Positions 56,401 through 64,000 of a stretch of DNA of 64,000 bases are shown piece by piece. Under the pieces are notes generated by a model. The model saw only the letters and a list, made by a program, of their open reading frames with translations. It did no database searches and was not told the origin of the DNA. The stretch spans positions 11,992,003 to 12,056,002 of the forward strand of contig NC_033630.1 in assembly GCF_001540865.1 (NCBI RefSeq), in the 5' to 3' direction. The translations under genes and the position numbers were made by a program. The stretch is from Ananas comosus (Eukaryota; Streptophyta; Magnoliopsida; Poales; Bromeliaceae). Each line of letters begins with the position of its first letter. Position 1 is the first letter of the stretch.

Positions 56401-58799
56401 CGTATCTAATATATATTATCCTACTAATATATCATGGATGTTAAGATATTTTAAGTAGCAAAAATTAAACTTCTAGTTTCTAATCATTCAACAAAATTTT
56501 CATATCCAAATGAATTATTATTATTAGATACTTTATTTTGATATCTAAATAGATCAACTCTATGCTCTAGCTTCTAAAATTGTTTCTTTATTTGAAATAA
56601 TAGCTAGATATGTGACAAATAAAACAAATAAAAAAAATCTAAATCTTTTGCCATGAGAAAGAGATAAAGTAAGCTTTTAGGCTCAAAATTTTTAGCCTAG
56701 GATTTTATCTTTCTTTAGATGATAATGTTGTTCGATGAAGTAGTGTTTAAATAGTTCTTTTATAAAAAATAGAAAATTAATTTTTCTCCAATAATTTATC
56801 TTTTTATATTGAAAGCTCCTAATTATTTAATATCGAAATTTTATTTCAGCTGTTCGTTGTTATAATCTAAGTTCTATATTATTCTATTTGTTAGTATTTT
56901 AGTAAAGATGATTGCATTTAAAAGTAAAAGCAAAAGTAGATCCACGTAGTAAAAATTTATTAGAGAGATTTAAAGTCAAAAAATTCTGCTATATAATTTA
57001 ATATTTCTTTAAACAATTTTATTTAAATGCCAAGGAAAAAGTTATTTTGATTGACACTAATCATTAGGATTAGCACCATGTGGTCCTAATTTATTAAAGC
57101 TAATTTTTAGGGTTAAGTTTCCTTAAAAAGCTAATAAATAATAATAAAATGTTTTAGGTAATTTAATTAGGGTTATAATCACCTTGTGGTAAGCCAATAC
57201 ATTTTAAAATTTCTAGGGTTTGCATGGTGGGTCATTTTCAAACCAACATGACCATTCTCACCAAATAATAATAATAATAATAATAATAATATGTAACAAG
57301 GTTTGATTTTTTTTTTTGAAAAATAATATATTTGAGGAACTATAGGACAAAAATTCAATATCTATTAAGTGATCAACTATTCCATGGAGGTGACATTTAA
57401 TGTAATAATTAATTAATTAATAATAATAGTTGTATGATACAAGGGATATAAAATTCACATATGACATGTGAACTTATGATCATCGGCGCTAATCATAATA
57501 AAATTTCGAGCATTTAAAAATGCGACAATTAATTTATTTAAAGCGTATAAATAAAATGCCGATCTGTCCGCTAATAGTATACAAAAACTTATTTAGTTCT
57601 GCTTTAATTGTCGAGCATAATCAAGGAGAACAAAAAATTTTAGTTGAAAAATAATCAAAAGTAAAAAAAATATTTTCATCTGTTCTCTGAAAAAAGTTTC
57701 AAAAAATAGTTTTTCTAGCTGAAAAATATTTTTCATCTGTTTGGTTCCGAGAAAAAATTATTTTCTAATTTTTTTTTTTTCTAGATTTCATGTAAAAATC
57801 TTCTTCCTGTTTTCTAGATTTTTTTTTATCCGAGAAAAAAACTATTTCAAAAAGTAGTTTTTCATGAAAAATTTTATTTTAAAATCATATAGTAGCAAAT
57901 AAAATTCTAATAAATTTTTTGTTTAAAAATATTCTGACACAAATAATCAAAAATAAAAAAATAATAAAAAAAGAAAAAACTTATCAACATTAAATACTTG
58001 CAAGTGGGCCCCACTTATTATTATATGGCCATCACATGTGCACTTATTTTTACGTAATAATTAAGCTACTAATAATTAAGCTACCCATTGGTTATAATTT
58101 ATGGAGACCCCCTCAACTATAGGGCAATTCCAAAAAAACACCCTGTTTTTTTTTTTATCTATATAAAAAAAGTAGGACTTGTGTGCTATTAAAAGAACAA
58201 AAGTTTTTATATTTTTAAAATTTTAATTATTTAGTATCTAGATGAATCATTAAAATTGGCTCAATCTTTCTATTTACTAATATTTCTCTCTTTTTTCAGC
58301 ACTGATAACCTCTAAACTCTTGTCGCACTGCTCGGTTGTTCAAACTTTATAAATAATTATAATCATATCTTACAATAACTAGATATTAATTAATATATCA
58401 CTAATATGGAAGTAACATATTATTTTAATTATCATCGCGTCATCAATCATAATACTGTTATCTCGCTTCTACATTAGTGATATATTAAATATTTAGTCAG
58501 CAAAATTATATTATCAAATTTGATGGTAAAAATTTAAAAAATTTGAGGTATAAATTATAATAAATTAAAATTTGAAGATCCAAGTGTCACGTGTCACGTT
58601 CCTCGTATTGTCCAAAAGTGTAATTTCAAAATACGTTATACATGGGGGTTCTTTATACATTGCTACCTTGTTATTGCTTTTTTAAAAATAAAAAATTGAA
58701 AAGTTATGTGTACATGTCACGCTTTAAAAATTTTCCACGCAAGCGGGACACGTCACTATGTCACTCACAAAACCAAATATTAGACTAAAGGATTTTTTT
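56401..58799. other. AT-rich intergenic sequence, no gene seen
   Basis: It includes an AAT trinucleotide run (57268-57291) and several poly-T tracts. No sustained coding frame or splice pattern is visible. Confidence 0.6.
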
Positions 58800-58809
58800 T
58801 TGCAAATGC

Positions 58810-59427
58810 CCCCTGAACAAAATTTATTTTAAAAATAGTTCTGTCAAAATTTAATTTGTAAAAATAGCCCTAGTCCTGTCACGCAGGAGCCACGTCAGCG
58901 CCATGAGGGTAGGGTTAGGGCCAGTGTGTTAAGTTGAACACAGTAAACTATTCACCGTATTCAAACACGGTGAATGATTTATATTCCTTTTCTTCTCTTT
59001 TAGAGATGTCAATGGGTCGGGTTTGGATCTCCGAACCCGACGGGTTTTAAAAATCTATACCCATATAACTTTAATATATGAATATGAGTATGAATTTTTA
59101 AAACCCGCAGGGCTCGGACTTGTGTTCGGGTTTTAATTTGATTTTCGGATTCGATTTCGGATTTTTAAAAACCCGATCCAAACCCGACCCGTTGACATCC
59201 CTAAAAGAGAAGAAAAAGAATATAAATATGAAACACGGTGAATCATTCACCGTGTTTGAACACGGTGAATGGTTTACCGTTTTCAACTTAACACACTGGC
59301 CTCAGCCCTGCCCGCGTGGCGCTGACGTGGCGCCTGCGTGGCAGGGTCAGAGCCATTTTTGTAAATTAAATTTTGACAGAACTATTTTTAAAATAAAAAT
59401 TTGCCAGGGGCTAAATTGAAAAGAAGC
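58810..59427. mobile_element. Hairpin-forming element of about 610 bp
   Basis: The left half pairs with the right half for almost its whole length. TTCTGTCAAAATTTAATTT has its complement near 59370, GCCACGTCAGCGCC near 59320, CCAGTGTGTTAAGTTGAA near 59290, and GGGTCGGGTTTGGATC near 59180. The turn lies in the AT-rich stretch near 59070. A smaller near-palindrome (59231-59257, AAACACGGTGAATCATTCAC and onwards) is nested inside the right arm. No open frame. Confidence 0.8.
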
Positions 59428-60300
59428 CCTACACTAAATTATAAAGAATTACTTTATAAATATTTGCTTTCTTATTTTTTTTTCTAATTTTAAAAATTTA
59501 TATTTTATTCTCTCAATATTTTAAATTATTATATTTAGACCCCATCAGTCAGAGTTCAATCACTATTTCGTTCATTTTTTATAATTTATACCGAAAATAC
59601 TCTTCAAAATAATAAAAATACATTAAAAAAAATTTTATAGGAAAAATAAGGGTAATTTAGTCATTTCCAATAATGAGTATTTGAATCGACGATCAATAGC
59701 GTTAAACATGATTTCATTGAATTTTTAGGCATTGGAACTTCGTGATTCTGAGACATCATTTATCTAGCGATCTTTATTAGTTAAATACACCTCATATTTT
59801 GCTGTTAAAAATTGTTAATTTTTAGACCCCTTTATTATCATATTAATGATCTTGTAAAATCACAAAATTTAATTCCTAACAAATTCAAATACCTAGATCA
59901 ATAATTCAGATAATCCATTATCTAAAATGAGAGGTAGAAGTTAAAAACATTAAAAGTATTCTAGCTTCACTCGTGTGCGCATACACAATTTTAATGATTG
60001 TGGTGAGCCGTTTGCAAGTTTAACAATATAGAAATATTCAAATTACGTAAAATTTTGATAAAATTTTTATTATTATATGAAACAAGATCAATAACTTTGA
60101 TATAAAATTTTAGTGCCGTAACATCACTTTTTCTGATACTTTTATTTTCAACTGTTCATTTTCAGCCATTTCAGTTACTAAATAAATGATACCATTATTT
60201 ATTTTTAGATACTATCTATCCGTACGACTTTGATGGAAAAGAGGCAAAGAGGAAAATTAGCCTAAAAAAGCTCGAAATCTAATGGTTATCCTCTTATGAG
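59428..60300. other. Intergenic sequence upstream of SWEET
   Basis: AT-rich. 59665-59965 and 60000-60230 carry fragments of the dispersed foldback family (AATCGACGATCAATAGCGTT, ATTTATTTTTAG). No gene is seen. Confidence 0.5.
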
Positions 60301-60312
60301 TGGTCAAAATTG

Positions 60313-60399
60313 TCTATAAATAAAATTTTTCATCTCTTCATGCATGCATGTATGCATGCAAAGAAGGGAAAGAATATAGGAGAGGGAAAGGGAGTCAAA

Positions 60400-60430
<31 letters not shown>
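60313..60430 (+). promoter_or_regulatory. SWEET core promoter: TATA box, RY repeats and GA tract
   Basis: CTATAAATAA at 60314-60323 is a near-consensus TATA box, about 240 bases before the ATG. It is followed by overlapping CATGCATG motifs (60341-60360), the core of plant RY elements, and a GA microsatellite (60399-60430), probably in the leader. Regulatory activity is inferred. Confidence 0.55.
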
Positions 60431-60433
<3 letters not shown>

Positions 60434-60557
60434 TGCGAGGCATAGAGGGCTACTGAAGAAGCCTCTTCCCTTTCATTCATCATTCCTCACCTCAAATTGG
60501 TGTTTGTGACAAGGATAGGGTTAAGATTTTGAGTGAGAGAATCATTTGAAGAGAAAA

Positions 60558-62165
60558 ATGACTGATCCTGATACTATCCGCAGTATAATTGGTATTATTG
60601 GTATAGTAATCAAACTCTACATATCTTAACCCTATATGTATCTCTAAATTTTCCTCTTCATTTTGTTCACGGTTAGAAAGTTTCATTTGCTACAACACAT
60701 TTAGACTTGTTCTTTGTTTTTTTTTCTCAACATTTTGTGTTCCTTTTCCATTGTACATCATCGTTTACATCATAAATATTGATCTTTTAACATTATTCAC
60801 AAATTTTCATTTATTCTTACCATATTGTACCAATAAACTAATAAACTTTTTATTCTACAAGTTAATTTTCCTTCGGCATTTCATTCTACATATATTTCAA
60901 TAAAATTAGCTAAAATGTAACCACTAATTCAAATCCCTTTCTTTCAAATTTCAGGTAATGTTATTTCCTTTGGTTTGTTTCTCTCCCCAGTGTAAGTACT
61001 CTTTTTAATTTCTCTCCAATCTATTGAAAACCAGACATAGAAGTTCATTTAAAAAAAGAACAAAAAAAAGAAAAGAAAAGAAAACTAACTGATCATGCAA
61101 AAATGGTGAAACAATGTTGTAGCCCTACATTCATCAAGATATGGAAACAAAAAGCAGTGGAGCAATTCTCCCCCATCCCTTACCTTGCAACACTCCTCAA
61201 CTGCATGCTTTGGGTGTTCTACGGCCTGCCGATCGTCCACCCGAATAGCATCCTCGTCGTCACCATTAACAGCACAGGCCTCATCCTCGAGGGCATTTAC
61301 CTCACCATCTTCTTCCTCTACTCCCCCTGCAAACTCCGCGTACGTAAGTTTAGCACACATATATGTATATCTATATCTATATCTTTGCTATCTATAAGAA
61401 CGTCATTTAACCACCACCCCCCCCCCCCCCACCAACCTATTTTTTTTTCCCTTTATGAGAATCGAGAAGTAATGGTTGGTCACTATGATGCAGATTAAGG
61501 TGCTGATGTATCTTGCAGCTGAGATTGCTTTCGTGGCAGCGGTGGTGGCCGTGGTGCTCACCACCGCCCACACTCACGACCTGAGGTCCCTTATTGTGGG
61601 GATTCTTTGCGTCATTTTTGGTACTTGCATGTACGCATCTCCTCTTGCGGTCATGGTACGTAAGTGATTGCTACATATAATTTTACGTAGAACTTTTGCA
61701 ACCTATGTATGTATATCTACGCACGTAATCTCGATCTCCATTTGTATTCTAGGTTCATGATATCAATTAAAAGAGTTGTTTAACGAAAATAATTGTAACA
61801 ATAACTTGAAATATTTTTCGTTTTTGGGGATATATAGAAATTGGTGATCCAAACCAGGAGTGTCAAGTACATGCCCTTTACGCTCTCCCTCGCCGGATTC
61901 CTCAACGGCGTTTGCTGGACCACCTATGCCCTAATCCGCTTCGACATTTTTATCACCGTAAGAACAATTCTTTATACTAATGGTTGATTAATGTGTGACT
62001 AATGGTTGATTAATGTGTGTCTCTCTCTATATATAGATTCCGAATGGTCTCGGTGCGCTATTCGGGCTCATTCAGCTGGTCCTCTACGCCATCTACTTTC
62101 GAGCAACCCCGCAAGACCAGCCCGCGGGCGAGGTCGAGTTGCCCTCGAAGACTCTTGAAGTCTAA
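60558..62165 (+). CDS. SWEET bidirectional sugar transporter
   Basis: Sugar uniporter with seven membrane helices in two MtN3/saliva triple-helix bundles. Exons: 60558-60600, 60955-60991, 61123-61339, 61494-61655, 61838-61957, 62037-62165; 708 bases, 235 residues, usual length and exon number for the family. The N terminus [20 protein letters not shown], the [20 protein letters not shown] block and [16 protein letters not shown] define the first bundle. ASPLAVM, then [18 protein letters not shown], define the second. The conserved prolines of both bundles and the Asn/Trp pair of the pocket region are present. The short tail ends LPSKTLEV. The sequence of the first bundle resembles clade II (SWEET4-8) members, mainly glucose/hexose carriers; this is by recollection. 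The donor of exon 3 could be GTACGT at 61340; other choices break the frame. Confidence 0.93.
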
Positions 62166-62582
62166 ATTGCCTCCTTTCGATCTCCTTTCTTCTTGCCCGT
62201 TCCTTCCTCTTCGCTGAGCATGCCTGTCATCTCCTACGCACGTATCGTATTAGGAGGAAAAAAAATAAAAACAAAAAACAAAAAAGAGAAAGATCAATTA
62301 GCCATTCATTTATTTGATTTGATGGCAAGCAAATTTAAAGAAAAAATTTTTTGTTGTACCATGTTGATCAAAATGCATGATCTTTTTTCCATATTAATTT
62401 TGATCTTTCTACTACAAGTGCAACGAAGATTAATTTGTTATTCTTCATCTTGCCTTAGTGCATGCATCAATTGTGATCATAGGTTGGAGTTTAACATGAC
62501 CCAAATGAAATTTTGCTATTAGCTGAGTGACCATTGCTTACTCTGTTTAGCCACCTCAAAGTAATGGAACATAAAAAAATTT
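62166..62582 (+). other. SWEET 3' flank
   Basis: It presumably contains the 3' untranslated region. No further exon is seen. Confidence 0.5.
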
Positions 62583-62926
62583 TGTAACGATCCGACCCGC
62601 TAGTAATAAACTCCTCCTGTTTAGACCCTAACATTCTCGTCCGGTCCAAACTATATCACAGATGCATATTAGAATTACCAGATGATGTGAGATTCTAGCC
62701 ACCTCACCAAACCCGTTCGTATAGCACTTAGCTTTCACACTTCTGACTGGTATTTAGCTTTGATACCAATTATAACGACCCGACCCGTTAACAACAATAA
62801 CTTGTTAAACCTAAACCACCAGCCCAAAATACTTAAGTCTAGTTATTATTATTAGTGTGTAGGCCTCGTATATTTTAATCAGAATCAATTTTTCATCTGA
62901 TATAGAACTATTGGGACGTCACAAGT
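62583..62926 (-). mobile_element. Degraded TRIM copy, minus strand
   Basis: Read on the minus strand it starts TGTGACGTCCCAATAGTTCT, passes ATAATTGGTATCAAAGC (a mutated primer-binding site near 62770), and ends ACTAGCGGGTCGGATCGTTA near 62586. Order and landmarks match 55910-56395. The second LTR is truncated and no clear target duplication remains. Confidence 0.75.
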
Positions 62927-62929
62927 TCG

Positions 62930-63370
62930 GATAGTGAATATAAATATTTTTAAAGTTTAGATAGATATCTGCAAATGGACGAAAGTTCACAATGATTCTG
63001 ATGTATTTAACTCTTATGCGGAAAGGTTGTATGCATCTACAAATAGTTACCTAAGCTTTCACAAAGTAGGTAATCAACCACCTATATTATTCATATTATT
63101 TTCACTAATAAACAATGCATCTCAGCAACATAGAAAAGTCATTTTTAATTTATCAAAACTAAATATAAGTATTAACTTTTATACTGTAAGATTAAATTTT
63201 AATCCCATAATTTATTATTTCTTAATTATTTGGCTCCTAGTGGTCACTTTCAATTGCTAAAATATAACTTTAGTTGGTAAATTACAAAATTTTAAAAATT
63301 TTAGATTAAAAAAATAATTTTGAAAGTTTGGAATTTTTTTTTTTTTTTGCAAATAAGCGAAAGTTTGGAT
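62930..63370. other. AT-rich intergenic sequence
   Basis: No gene or clear repeat is recognised. Poly-T near 63337. Confidence 0.5.
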
Positions 63371-63373
63371 TAA

Positions 63374-63454
63374 TGGTGTATGAGATGAACTGGTACACCC
63401 GGTGCACAACAAAACGTCTCTGGTGTATGAGGTGTACTAGTACACCCGGTGCAC
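63374..63454. repeat. Two 34-bp direct repeats with an embedded palindrome, upstream of HISN6
   Basis: Both units (63374-63407 and 63421-63454) start TGGTGTATGAG and end GTACACCCGGTGCAC. The second contains the perfect palindrome GGTGTACTAGTACACC (63431-63446). They lie 90-170 bases before the HISN6 ATG. Function unknown. Confidence 0.75.
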
Positions 63455-63509
63455 GCGTTACACCGAACAGCTCTCTCTCCACCATTTTTAACGTTGACCA
63501 TCATTGACC

Positions 63510-63545
63510 GTTTTCTCTCTCTCTCTCTGTTTCTCTCTCTCTCTC
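63510..63545 (+). repeat. CT microsatellite in the HISN6 leader
   Basis: CT run, once interrupted, directly before the ATG at 63546. Confidence 0.85.
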
Positions 63546-63779
63546 ATGGGTTTGATTCGAATCCTAAACCCTTCTCCATTGATCGCCGGGGCCCGCCGCG
63601 GCGGATTAGAGCGGCGGCGGAGAAGGAACCCTAGCCCTAACCCTAGCCGTGGCCTTTTCATGGCGTCGGCGCTCCCCGTGGAGGAGCAGGAGGCGCAGAG
63701 CCGCCGCGTCACGGGCGACTCCTTCATCCGCCTCCACCTCCGGAAGCTCAAACCCTACCAGCCGATCTTGCCCTTTGAG
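63546..63779 (+). CDS. HISN6: Histidinol-phosphate aminotransferase, exon 1 (runs off the window)
   Basis: Plastid PLP-dependent enzyme of histidine synthesis. Exon 1 is 78 codons from ATG at 63546 to a GTTAAC donor at 63780. The first 40 residues are Arg/Pro/Ser-rich (GLERRRRRNPSPNPSRGL), suitable for a plastid transit peptide. A second Met (MASALPVEEQE) follows at the point where the mature protein starts in relatives. RVTGDSFIRLHLRKLKPYQP then ILPFE matches the start of plant HISN6 as I remember it. The remaining exons, with the PLP lysine, lie beyond 64000. A CT-rich leader precedes the start. Confidence 0.85.
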
Positions 63780-64000
63780 GTTAACCCTTCAATTTCCGAT
63801 TATTACCGTGTTCTTTAGCTTTGTAAATGGTTGTTTCTGATTAAAGGTGGGAACTTTATCGTGCTCGTCAAGTGTTTGTTGTATTGCCCCAGTGGCATCT
63901 AAATGCGTATCTCTGTTGAAGTTGAAGTTGTGTGTAAGATGCGTCGAAAGGTGGAGTTGATTTTGATATTACTGTTTTTATGATGTGTCGAGCATATGTG
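63780..64000 (+). other. Intron 1 of HISN6 (partial)
   Basis: T-rich, starting with a GT donor at 63780. No acceptor or second exon appears before the end of the window. Confidence 0.7.

Overview
Plant nuclear DNA. Split genes with GT-AG introns, CT-rich leaders, dense small transposons and the gene families point to a flowering plant, most likely a monocot. A bromeliad such as pineapple is my guess from the flavour of the repeats; the sequence does not prove it. Six single 'n' characters (10562, 14578, 17547, 39027, 43780, 52453) mark contig joins. Four of them have the same sequence on both sides of the join or near it, so the window is a scaffold with unresolved overlaps rather than one clean molecule.

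Region 1-10561 (the first contig) is the strangest part. Its base-neighbour statistics are inverted, and when it is read backwards WITHOUT complementing it becomes ordinary plant sequence. Read that way it contains a MITE homologous to the one at 35279-35508 and three copies of a tRNA-like SINE. I conclude that this contig was reversed but not complemented during assembly or file handling. Strand-based gene calls in it are meaningless, and no gene is annotated there.

10563-21345 holds three contigs with overlapping content: a PHO1-like gene (SPX domain plus two membrane helices, no EXS domain), the 5' end of a HUB/BRE1 histone H2B ubiquitin ligase gene (minus strand), a second copy of one PHO1 exon with its flank, and a Pro/Lys-rich arabinogalactan-like protein gene (minus). 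21.3-25.9 kb is MITE-rich and gene-free. 26.0-33.1 kb is a complete 14-coding-exon acetoacetyl-CoA thiolase gene (plus). 34.4-38.8 kb is a complete plastid tRNA-adenosine deaminase gene, TADA (minus), with an unusual array of ACGTGG/ATTGG repeats upstream. 40.6-41.1 kb is a small Cys-rich membrane protein gene of unknown function (minus).

41.4-48.5 kb is AT-rich and full of foldback elements. 48.5-52.8 kb is an 8-exon PERK receptor-like kinase gene (minus). 53.6-60.3 kb has no genes but carries several foldback elements, a TRIM retroelement with an exact 5-bp target duplication, and a hairpin of about 610 bp. 60.6-62.2 kb is a complete 6-exon SWEET sugar transporter gene (plus). The window ends in exon 1 of histidinol-phosphate aminotransferase (HISN6, plus).

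The genes are unrelated housekeeping, signalling and transport genes; there is no cluster or operon logic. No new multi-gene system is visible. The most notable observations are the reversed contig, the mis-ordered overlapping contigs, and the diversity of inverted-repeat elements. All exon coordinates come from reading frames, splice sites and recalled family motifs by eye; no alignment was run.
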